From NCBI RefSeq assembly GCF_000346485.2, contig NZ_KQ976354.1, forward strand, positions 10,560,341-10,624,340: 64,000 bases of DNA, given 5' to 3'. The notes beneath the pieces are model-generated. The model was not told where the DNA came from and searched no databases. It saw only the letters and a list, made by a program, of their open reading frames with translations. Numbering within the stretch: the first letter of the stretch is position 1; every line of letters begins with the position of its first letter. The translations under genes and the position numbers were made by a program. The stretch is from Scytonema hofmannii PCC 7110. Its GTDB lineage: Bacteria; Cyanobacteriota; Cyanobacteriia; Cyanobacteriales; Nostocaceae. Shown here piece by piece: positions 1 through 7,054 of this stretch.

Positions 1-520
1 TAAACCAACGCACGAAAAATAGCTGACTTTGACGCCCTAACGCTAATAATATCCCTAGGGGAAAAGATATAAATATGCTGACTGCTGCTGTAAGTATAGT
101 CAGCAGCAAACCATTCCACAAACCGCTTTCTACAGGTTGCAGTCCCAAACCTCCCCCAATTAACCACAGAATAATTGGGAAAGATAGCGCCCACCCAAGG
201 GGTAACCAAGTGTTGAACCTGCTAGGAAACCGTTTTGCGATCGCTCCCCATGATAAACCGGTTAGACCAAGAATAATGACCAATGCTAGCCAAAGTCGCC
301 AATAGAGTTCTTGAGGAAAACGACCAACAAAAAATAAGGAGAAATTAGCTTGTATAACTGCCCATTTTGCTTGAGTCAATACCCACGTTAAGATGCTTTT
401 GATTGCCCAGACAAGCACCCACAGGCAAACAACAGTGAGGATACTGTTGTACCAGTTGTTAAACAAATTCTTTCGCAGCCATTGCCAGATTGTTGGACTT
501 TTGTTTTTTAAAAGGCTCAT
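1..520 (-). CDS. natH: Amino-acid ABC transporter permease, NatH/AapM type (partial, runs off the left edge)
   Basis: The reverse strand reads an open frame from an ATG at 520 to the window edge, about 173 residues. The protein starts MSLLKNKSPTIWQWLRKNLF and has several hydrophobic segments, ending in a segment beginning GLWNGLLLTILTAAVSIFIS that matches the start of the conserved permease core. The long N-terminal part before the core is typical of the second permease of polar amino-acid transporters of the Aap/Nat type. Its ATG overlaps the TGA of the preceding permease gene (ATGA), which indicates translational coupling in a binding protein-permease-permease order as in natFGH of Nostoc. 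The ATPase partner is not in the window. The family is clear; the exact substrate (acidic and neutral polar amino acids in NatFGH) is by analogy. Confidence 0.85.
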   Translation of the reverse strand, partial: MSLLKNKSPTIWQWLRKNLFNNWYNSILTVVCLWVLVWAIKSILTWVLTQAKWAVIQANFSLFFVGRFPQELYWRLWLALVIILGLTGLSWGAIAKRFPSRFNTWLPLGWALSFPIILWLIGGGLGLQPVESGLWNGLLLTILTAAVSIFISFPLGILLALGRQSQLFFVRWF

Positions 521-1434
521 CGCTCCTTCAATTGCACCTTAAGGTTAAAGAAATTCATTGTCAGAGAAATAATGAGGCTCATTGTGAGATAAGTCATCAT
601 GATTAAAAGCATAACTTCTACCGCTCTACCTGTTTGGTTAAAAGTTGTAGATGCAACAAAGTAAATATCAGCGTAGCCAATTGCGATCGCTAAACTGGAG
701 TTTTTGGCTATATTTAAGTACTGGCTCGTAAGTGGTGGTATAATTAACCGCAAAGCTTGAGGAAAAATCACCAGTCGCATAACTAGGTTGGGTTTTAAAC
801 CCAATGCTCTTGCTGCTTCCCATTGTCCCTTTGATACTGAGAGAATCCCGGCTCTCACAATTTCTGCTATGAAAGCAGCAGAGTAAAGAGTTAATCCCAA
901 AATCAATGCGGATAATTCTGGGGAAAAGTGTATTCCAAAAGGCAGTGTAAGTCCCTGGTTGCTAATATCGATCGAACCAAAAAGGGAAATTTGAGTTTCA
1001 GTTTTTGGCAAACTGAGAAAAACAGCAAAGTACCAGAAGAACAATTGTAGAAGTAGGGGAGTGTTGCGTAAAATTTCTACGTAAACTAGAGCCAGCTTTC
1101 GTACCAACCAATTATCTGATAGCTGTGCTACCCCTACAGTTATACCTATAATTGTTGCTGCAATGATACAAATAATCACAACTCTTAAAGAATTCAGCAG
1201 TCCAACCAGTAAAGCCCGACTGTAGGAGTCAGACGGCTGGAAAGAAATCGGGGTTTCGCCAATATCAAAGGATGCTTGGGACTGTAAAAAATCAAACCCT
1301 AGTTGGATACCCAGTCGTTGTAAATTGTATGTTACATTGTGCCAAAGTATCGCAACTACAATGACCACTGCAAGCACAACTATTAGCTGACTGATAACAG
1401 GCCAAAATCGTTTATCGCGCCAAAAAGGAGTCAT
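517..1434 (-). CDS. natG: Amino-acid ABC transporter permease, NatG/AapQ type
   Basis: This 305-residue inner-membrane protein forms half of the channel of a polar amino-acid importer. It has an N-terminal membrane helix (about residues 14-32), a periplasmic stretch, and the permease core from about residue 85. The ABC-contact loop is visible as EAARALGLKPNLVMRLVIFP, a standard EAA motif for this family. It overlaps natH by four bases and lies downstream of the binding protein, separated by about 280 bases filled mostly with heptamer repeats. The three genes therefore probably form one transcription unit with a repeat array inserted in it. The family assignment is firm; the gene symbol follows gene order in Nostoc. 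Confidence 0.9.
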   Translation of the reverse strand: MTPFWRDKRFWPVISQLIVVLAVVIVVAILWHNVTYNLQRLGIQLGFDFLQSQASFDIGETPISFQPSDSYSRALLVGLLNSLRVVIICIIAATIIGITVGVAQLSDNWLVRKLALVYVEILRNTPLLLQLFFWYFAVFLSLPKTETQISLFGSIDISNQGLTLPFGIHFSPELSALILGLTLYSAAFIAEIVRAGILSVSKGQWEAARALGLKPNLVMRLVIFPQALRLIIPPLTSQYLNIAKNSSLAIAIGYADIYFVASTTFNQTGRAVEVMLLIMMTYLTMSLIISLTMNFFNLKVQLKER

Positions 1435-1435
1435 A

Positions 1436-1708
1436 AGAATTTTGGATTTTGGATTTTGGATTTTGGATTTTTAAGGATTGTGGATTTTGGATTGTGGATT
1501 TTGGATTGTGGATTTTGGATTGTGGATTTTGGATTGTGGACTTGGGATTTTGGACTTGGGATTTTGGATTTTGGATTTTGGATTTTGGATTTTGGACTTG
1601 GGATTTTGGACTTGGGATTTTGGATTAACTCATGTATAAATTGACGATATAAATCTTTATCGTTGGCAAACATTCCTTAATCTAAAATCTAAAATCTAAA
1701 ATCCAAAA
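1436..1708. repeat. Heptamer short tandem repeat array (ATTTTGG/CCAAAAT), two opposed blocks
   Basis: From 1436 to about 1625 the plus strand is an almost pure array of TTTTGGA heptamers with variants (TTGTGGA, CTTGGGA). From about 1681 to 1708 the same motif appears in opposite orientation (AATCTAA, AATCCAA). The two blocks can pair, so transcripts could form a long AU-rich hairpin between natF and natG. An open frame of 80 codons runs through the array on the minus strand, but its product is only a repeat of NPKSKI-like units and I do not call it a gene. Confidence 0.9.
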
Positions 1709-1711
1709 TTC

Positions 1712-2749
1712 TCACCGAAATGGAGGTGCATAGAGAATACCGCCTTGGTTCCAAAGTTTGTTTGGACCTCTATCTAATTTCAATTCAGAGTTCTTGCCTA
1801 AATTACGCTCGTAAACTTCTCCATAGTTGCCTACATGCTTAATAATACGTATAACAAAATCATTTGTTAAACCAGTGCCTTTACCAAGATCGCCTTCTGC
1901 ACCTAGCAAGCGCTTCACTTCTGGATTGGGGCTGTTGGCTAGTTGACTGAAATTTTGGGAATTGACTCCTAACTCCTCAGCATTAATTAAAGCAAATACA
2001 GTCCATTTCACAACATCAAACCATTTAGAATCTCCATTAACAACAGCTGGTGCTAAGGGTTCTTTAGACAAAACGGCATCTAAAACAATATGGTCATTTG
2101 GGTTCTTCATAATAGCTCGGCGAGAAACCAACTGAGAACGATCTGAGGTTACAGCTTCGCAACGACCTTGTTCGTAAGTAGCAAAAGCTGTGTTAACATC
2201 TTCAAAAACCAGAGGCTTGTAATTAACGTCTATTTGACGCATTCGATCGGATAAGTTCTGTTCGTTGGTAGTTCCTGTTTGAGTACAGATAGATTTCCCT
2301 TTGAGTTCTTCTAGCTTTTTAATGTTGCTACTTTTTTTCACCATTATTCCTTGACCGTCGTAAAATACAACAGGAGCAAATTCCAACCCAACAGAAGTAT
2401 CTCGGCTAATTGTCCATGTTGTATTGCGGCTGAGGATGTCTACTTCACCTGTTTGTAAAGCCGTAAAGCGTTCTTTGGAGTTTAAGTTGCGGAACTCTAC
2501 TTTTTTGGGATCGTCAAAAAGTGCGGATGCGATCGCACGGCAAACATCTACATCGATTCCAGCATATTCGCCATCACGTTTGACATAACTAAAACCCGGT
2601 AACCCTCCACTGACACCACATATCAGCTTTCCACGATTTTTAATCGTATCCAACCGACTTACACTATTTCCTCCTGATGCTCCAGCACAGGCATTAAGTG
2701 ATAGAACTAGTGGTAAGGTAGCTAATAGTAATAACCGCCATTTACGCAT
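1712..2749 (-). CDS. natF: Amino-acid ABC transporter substrate-binding lipoprotein, NatF/AapJ type
   Basis: This periplasmic receptor of about 345 residues delivers polar amino acids to the NatG/NatH permeases. The N-terminus has a hydrophobic signal segment ending in LSLNAC, a lipobox, so it is probably a lipoprotein. The mature part starts with the family signature LDTIKNRGKLICGVSGG and continues with GIDVDVCRAIASALF and RFTALQTGEVDILSRNTTWT, typical of the polar amino-acid binding family in the BztA/AapJ branch. Two ATGs lie six bases apart. The second (2749) was chosen because the GAGGA ribosome-binding site sits about eight bases from it but only about three from the first (2755). It is the first gene of the transporter unit. 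Confidence 0.9.
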   Translation of the reverse strand: MRKWRLLLLATLPLVLSLNACAGASGGNSVSRLDTIKNRGKLICGVSGGLPGFSYVKRDGEYAGIDVDVCRAIASALFDDPKKVEFRNLNSKERFTALQTGEVDILSRNTTWTISRDTSVGLEFAPVVFYDGQGIMVKKSSNIKKLEELKGKSICTQTGTTNEQNLSDRMRQIDVNYKPLVFEDVNTAFATYEQGRCEAVTSDRSQLVSRRAIMKNPNDHIVLDAVLSKEPLAPAVVNGDSKWFDVVKWTVFALINAEELGVNSQNFSQLANSPNPEVKRLLGAEGDLGKGTGLTNDFVIRIIKHVGNYGEVYERNLGKNSELKLDRGPNKLWNQGGILYAPPFR

Positions 2750-2806
2750 TATCATTTTCCTCTTCTTTACAAATGCAGTACTCTAAAATCTATGTTTTTT
2801 AATCGT

Positions 2807-3448
2807 TCAACTGCTACCTGATTTAGTATTAAAAGACTGATTAGTTGGACGAGCAATTTCGTATAAATCGCGAGTGCGAGTATACCAGTTTCCTGACAAA
2901 CGTCCAATTGCGTGTAGTTTAGACACGTCTATTGTGTTTTGCGGAGTGAGCAGATCGTCACGTATGTGCCACAGGAGTGCTTCAGCAATAATTAACCCAG
3001 ATTGACTGCCTTCGTTTCCTACGTATACCACTTGCTTAACCTGACACTCTATATTAATTGGTGACTCAGCGACTCGCGGCGCACGTACCTTAACTGAGGG
3101 AATCGGTGTTAGTCCCGCCTCTTTGAACTCGTCCACTTCGGGTGGAAATTCGGCGCTGGAAATGTTCATTTGTTGCTCTATTTCTTCAACAACTACATTA
3201 ACCACCAATTCTCCGGATGATTCTGCATTTACCAAGGTATCCTTTTTACCAGCACCGCGTCGCAGCCCGGAGGAAATAGCCAGAGTTGGTGGATTGGCTG
3301 TCACGCCCATGAAGAAACTGAAAGGCGCAAGATTGTGTGTCCCATCTGTCGCAATAGTAGAAACCCATGCGATCGGTCGGGGAACAATTGAGCCAATCAG
3401 TAATTGATAACCTGTTCTTGGGTCGATTTGATTGGGGTCGATAATCAT
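2807..3448 (-). CDS. Flavin reductase-like (FMN-binding split-barrel) protein
   Basis: The 213-residue protein matches the flavin reductase-like domain family (DIM6/NTAB, flavoredoxin type), whose members bind FMN and often reduce it for a partner oxygenase. Family features are visible in order: GSIVPRPIAWVST near the N-terminus, NLAPFSFFMGVTANPPTLAI (FMN-binding loop), and KDTLVNAESSGELVVNVV. The ending GRLSGNWYTRTRDLYEIAR is typical of the longer subgroup of about 200 residues. The start is preceded by an AAAGGAAA-like ribosome-binding site. No oxygenase is adjacent, so the electron acceptor is unknown. Cytoplasmic location is expected because no signal peptide is seen. Confidence 0.88.
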   Translation of the reverse strand: MIIDPNQIDPRTGYQLLIGSIVPRPIAWVSTIATDGTHNLAPFSFFMGVTANPPTLAISSGLRRGAGKKDTLVNAESSGELVVNVVVEEIEQQMNISSAEFPPEVDEFKEAGLTPIPSVKVRAPRVAESPINIECQVKQVVYVGNEGSQSGLIIAEALLWHIRDDLLTPQNTIDVSKLHAIGRLSGNWYTRTRDLYEIARPTNQSFNTKSGSS

Positions 3449-3770
3449 TTACGTTTTCCTTTAAAAAGCTATAAATTCAGAAGAGATAAGGCATTGGCCA
3501 AAAAAATTATCAGCTTTTCCACTCAAAATAAGGAAGAAGAAAGAAACAATAATATTAAGTTAATATATAGCGATTTTTAACTAAGTGCAGTATATTTACG
3601 AGCTATCTGTGTCAACTTAAGCAAAAGTCATGTCTTGCCAAGCGTGAAAACGCCCTCACCCCCAACCCCCTCTCCCAATGGGAGAGGTGGCTTTTTAAGC
3701 CCATAATCGCTTGTACTTAACAACGGGGTGGAGTTCTTTTTCAAGCTAGAGCCTCGAAATACGGTTAAGG
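3449..3770. other. Intergenic region with a C-rich dispersed repeat
   Basis: No gene is seen. At about 3649-3705 lies a CCCTCACCCCCAACCCCCT element followed by an inverted CTCTCCCAATGGGAGAG stem. The same kind of element occurs inside the MITE near 51 kb and is a common dispersed repeat in cyanobacteria. Confidence 0.6.
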
Positions 3771-4280
3771 TTAAATCGCTGTAAGTCCCCCACTCAAAGA
3801 GTACTCAAACCGCATAACATAAAACAGTCCTACTTGCTTCGTGCTGTGTTTTTGAAAACCAAAGTTTTCATAAATAGTGCAGAGTTGTGGGCGAGAAGCA
3901 TCACAATCCAACCTAAGATATTTCAATCCTTGAGATTTTGACTTTTCAACTGCCCATTCCAAAAGGCGATAGGAAACAACACCACCAGAATAGCCACGTC
4001 TAACAGCAAGTTTGTGAATAAAAGCTGACTCGCCTCTCGGCACATCAGACCAAAACAATTCATCTTCAAGTTGGTATTTGAGAGTTCCAACAGCCTGACT
4101 TGCATCCCAAGCAAGATAAAAAAGCCCTGCATCTACATCTGACTGAATTGTGTCTGGCATAACTTCATCATGACGCCAAAGACTCATACCTTGTGCATCA
4201 AGCCAAGATATTGCCTCTAAAAGGATCTCAGAAACAAGATAAGTTTCTTCCGACCGAGCTTGCGTTACGAAGAAATTCAT
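3771..4280 (-). CDS. GNAT family N-acetyltransferase
   Basis: The 169-residue protein has the acetyl-CoA binding core of GNAT acetyltransferases. The clearest part is FIHKLAVRRGYSGGVVSYRL, in which VRRGYSGG corresponds to the R/Q-x-x-G-x-G/A pyrophosphate loop after a beta strand. This is followed by an amphipathic helix, then LRLDCDASRPQLCTIYENFG, the usual distal Asn-Tyr-Phe-Gly segment. The N-terminal third is the variable acceptor-binding part. No partner gene identifies the substrate; neighbours on both sides are unrelated and separated by more than 300 bases. The family is clear and the substrate unknown. Confidence 0.87.
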   Translation of the reverse strand: MNFFVTQARSEETYLVSEILLEAISWLDAQGMSLWRHDEVMPDTIQSDVDAGLFYLAWDASQAVGTLKYQLEDELFWSDVPRGESAFIHKLAVRRGYSGGVVSYRLLEWAVEKSKSQGLKYLRLDCDASRPQLCTIYENFGFQKHSTKQVGLFYVMRFEYSLSGGLTAI

Positions 4281-4690
4281 TTTGCATTAAAGACTAACAT
4301 AACTATTTGTTTACCATATTTCTACTGACTGCTGTAGGTAGGGCTAAAGCCCACCATTCTAAGCTTTTGTACGGCAGAACTACTACCTACGTAGATTTTA
4401 AGAATTCAATAAAATTCTATATAAGTTTAGCATATTCCAACTAATTAGATTAAATCCTATTTTTCGATAGATATACAGGAGTTAACATAAATAACCATTT
4501 ATGAGACAATTCATAATAAGTAGGTAAACGGAAATAAACAAAACTATGTTACAAAATGTAAAGAACTCTAAAACCTTTACCAATGACAAATGATAAATGA
4601 CAGTTTTTAGTACCCTCAACCCACAACAAAGTAACAACCTTTTATTACTCTTTATGTGTTCTTCCATCGGCTCGCGATATTAAAATATCT
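4281..4690. other. Intergenic region, no supported gene
   Basis: An AT-rich spacer. A 61-codon open frame on the minus strand has no recognisable domain or good ribosome-binding site. A segment near 4334-4390 (GTAGGTAGGGCTAAAGCCC ... ACTACCTACGTAG) is a dispersed imperfect palindrome, with a related sequence near 6300. Confidence 0.5.
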
Positions 4691-5128
4691 TTAGATGTAG
4701 TACATATTTTCTATTTGCTGTCTAGTTGCTTGTCGATCGCAAAGTTCTTGCAGAGTGTACTTTTGCAAGACTTGGTGTGCTGCTTGATTTGCTTCGAGCC
4801 AAACTTCTTGAATGGTTTCTGCTTCTACTGTGTCGCAAGCAGAATCGACTGTAGGCAAAGCAGCATCTACCCCTTCAATGCACTTCAAAATATCTAAAAC
4901 TGTAATTTTTTTTGGATCTCGTGCCAAAATATAACCACCTTTCGACCCTCGTATGCTTTTAATCAAACCTCCAGATCTCAAGGTTGCTAGCAGTTGTTCT
5001 AAATAACGATTTGGTATCTTTTGTAACGCTGCTATTTCTCGAATATGTAACGATTCGTTATTGTGGTATTTCTTAGCCAATGCTACCATAGCTAGAATTG
5101 CGTATTCAGATTTGTTGGAGAGTTTCAT
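4691..5128 (-). CDS. Rrf2 family transcriptional regulator
   Basis: This 145-residue protein is a winged-helix repressor of the Rrf2 family (IscR, CymR, NsrR relatives). The N-terminus MKLSNKSEYAILAMVALA is the hallmark of the family, followed by the recognition region IPNRYLEQLLATLRSGGLIK and the wing SIRGSKGGYILARDP. The central cysteine triplet that holds an iron-sulfur cluster in IscR is not present: only scattered cysteines are seen (LKCIEG, DSACDT, ELCDRQ). It may therefore be a CymR-like member that senses through a protein partner or small molecule. It stands alone, so the target genes cannot be inferred from context. Confidence 0.92.
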   Translation of the reverse strand: MKLSNKSEYAILAMVALAKKYHNNESLHIREIAALQKIPNRYLEQLLATLRSGGLIKSIRGSKGGYILARDPKKITVLDILKCIEGVDAALPTVDSACDTVEAETIQEVWLEANQAAHQVLQKYTLQELCDRQATRQQIENMYYI

Positions 5129-5309
5129 TGTAAATAGCCTAAGACTGGCTGGTCAATTTTACTTTAATCAACTCTATTGATAAGAGCAAATATTTATTTC
5201 TATTAATTTTATAAACAGAATTTATTGAATTTTTTCAGCCCCATTAAAAAGTGATTTTTTGAACCGCAGAGGACGCAGAGGACGCAGAGGAAAGAGAGAA
5301 CAGAGATTT
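5129..5309. repeat. Spacer with GACGCAGAG tandem repeat
   Basis: At about 5262-5291 the plus strand reads GAACCGCAGAGGACGCAGAG followed by further GACGCAGAGG units, a widespread cyanobacterial dispersed repeat. The remainder is AT-rich and holds the promoter side of the Rrf2 gene. Confidence 0.55.
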
Positions 5310-6068
5310 TTACCGAAGGGTAGAACCTGGGAATGAGATTGTTGAACTTGTGCCTTTTATCGGAAATGGGAGATCTGAAAGAATTGAGAGTTTAAGAACT
5401 CTTTGGTTGACTAAATCTTGTATGTGATTAGCTACTTCTGTGACTTCTTGTTTAAGTTGTGAAGCAATGTCCCAAATTGTATTTTCACCATTGACGTATT
5501 GGATGATTTTTACACAATCTTTGGACAATCTAAAGTTTTCTAAATGGAGATGGTTCACCACTGGTGCAACATCAGGGTGCAAATGCCCTAAACTCATATT
5601 TCGCCACTTTTTTCTTAGTTCAACGGCTGTATTTAAATAGGGTATTAAATCTAATAAAGCAATTGGATGTAGTTTTTTGGGCAACCAACAACTATTTAAT
5701 TTAGAATAACCTATAATATCGAACAAAACTTCATCAGTACTCTTGCTAAGAATGCTTTTTGCTTGAGTTAAAGTCAACTGTTTTTTTTCGATCCCCAACT
5801 TAAGCAAGCGATATTCCCAAAGTTCATCCTTTTTCAAATTTAGGTTATGTTCCTCAAAATTCCATTTAGGACAGATTTGTGTAACTGTTCTATACCAACG
5901 CCGAACGCGATGATTTCCCCCTGTAACATATAGTAAACGTCCCCAAAAAAAATATAAATACCAGTGTTTATTGACTGACGATAGAAATAGTTCTCCTGTT
6001 GCTCGTTGTTTACACAATACGGTTAAGCTCTTATTGACATTAACAAAGTCTGGGTATTCTAGTTCCAT
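5310..6068 (-). CDS. Stand-alone PATAN domain protein (PatA/PixG N-terminal type)
   Basis: The protein of about 252 residues resembles the N-terminal PATAN region of cyanobacterial PatA and PixG response regulators. It has a DUF4388-like segment (about residues 8-100, with KQRATGELFLSSVN and WYLYFFWGRLLYVTGG) followed by a helical and winged-helix-like part (IIQYVNGENTIWDIASQLKQ). The usual C-terminal receiver domain is absent, so it cannot be phosphorylated in the normal way. PATAN proteins act in pattern formation and phototaxis signalling in cyanobacteria. The start at 6068 was preferred over 6101 because an AAGGAA ribosome-binding site precedes it at good spacing. Partner kinases are not adjacent. 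Confidence 0.75.
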   Translation of the reverse strand: MELEYPDFVNVNKSLTVLCKQRATGELFLSSVNKHWYLYFFWGRLLYVTGGNHRVRRWYRTVTQICPKWNFEEHNLNLKKDELWEYRLLKLGIEKKQLTLTQAKSILSKSTDEVLFDIIGYSKLNSCWLPKKLHPIALLDLIPYLNTAVELRKKWRNMSLGHLHPDVAPVVNHLHLENFRLSKDCVKIIQYVNGENTIWDIASQLKQEVTEVANHIQDLVNQRVLKLSILSDLPFPIKGTSSTISFPGSTLR

Positions 6069-6109
6069 CACGGTTATTTCCTTAAAATACCGATCTCTCA
6101 AGTCGGTTA

Positions 6110-6140
6110 GATACCCGACTTCTTAGAGAAGTCGGGTATC
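6110..6140. repeat. Hyphenated perfect palindrome (14-bp arms)
   Basis: The arms GATACCCGACTTCT and AGAAGTCGGGTATC flank a three-base loop. This belongs to the same family as the palindromes at 10008 and 47227. It lies just upstream of the PATAN gene and could fold in either transcript direction. Confidence 0.9.
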
Positions 6141-6595
6141 TTGTAACACCCTTTTCAATACCATAGTAGATTATGGGTGGAATATTGTGTGATCGCTGCC
6201 CCAATTCCTACCTTTTCTATCAGGTTTTATAGGTACTAAACTAACATTATTGATTCTAAAATTCCTGAGAGGAATCCTCTTCCATTTTTGACATATACGT
6301 AGGTAGGGCTATGCTGCACAAAAGCCTGATTTAGTGAGATTTAGCTCTACCTAATAATATATTTACAATCAAATGACTTATTAATAGATGCTTGATAAGC
6401 TTGCTCATCATGAATATATAATTACTATTTAAGCTTTTATTTATTCGATGTTACGCAGTGAAGTTAGTTAACATAATAGAAATATACTTTATATTTCTAT
6501 AAAGAAAAATAAAGAAAAAGTGAAATATTACCTATTGAGAATTTGGAGAGACTTGAAATTTCGCATCTCTAGATCGCCGATCCAGTAATACTAAA

Positions 6596-6684
6596 AACCC
6601 GGTTTCTTTATCGTTGATCCTACGAGATATCAAGCTTTCCAGGAGAGAGCAACCGGGTTTTTTGCCCCCTTTTTGACTACTGTA
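6596..6684. repeat. AACCCGG dispersed element, copy 1
   Basis: The element begins AACCCGGTTT and closes with an inverted AACCGGGTTTTTTGCC. Its internal core CCTACGAGATATCAAGCTT and its tail ending ACTACTGTA are almost identical to the copy at 32364-32451. Short inverted ends and conserved interior suggest a small mobile or structured element. Confidence 0.75.
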
Positions 6685-6693
6685 TCGGATAAA

Positions 6694-6724
6694 GAAACTC
6701 GGTATCTGGGAGATACCGAGTTTC
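6694..6724. repeat. Palindrome GAAACTCGGTATCT / AGATACCGAGTTTC
   Basis: Two 14-base arms separated by GGG form a perfect hairpin ten bases after the AACCCGG element. Its function is unknown. Confidence 0.85.
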
Positions 6725-7054
6725 TAAGGTTCAGTTTTTAAGTATATAATTTTACCGGTACGAGAATACGTATGTAATCATGTAACTTAAATAAAACTTA
6801 TATGTAAGTGATTACTTCAATTAATTTTACTTTAGGTTAAGTATTTTAACTTTCAATTGCGTAATGAATACATACTGAGGTATTTGACAGAAATTAATTG
6901 AATAGCAAGCGTCTGCAATTGCTATAAATCGCATAGCAGTTGTCTCAACAGGGGTATCTATAATTTTTGCGCCTGCTATCAATGCTTCACATATAGAATG
7001 ATTATCGCTAAAAAATCAATTAACAATTTTTTTAATAGATTTTCCGAGGATTCA

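Larger units (their letters stand above)
6141..6997. other. Long AT-rich intergenic region with repeats
   Basis: No gene is seen in about 860 bases between the divergent PATAN and kinase genes. It holds the AACCCGG element and the adjacent palindrome listed separately. The stretch from about 6730 to 6997 is AT-rich and presumably carries the kinase promoter. Confidence 0.5.

Noticed and set aside
1431-1673. 80-codon minus-strand frame and the opposite 62-codon plus-strand frame
   Set aside because: Both are read through the heptamer array; the products are simple repeats with no domain.
4482-4667. 61-codon minus-strand frame
   Set aside because: No ribosome-binding site, no recognisable domain, AT-rich spacer composition.
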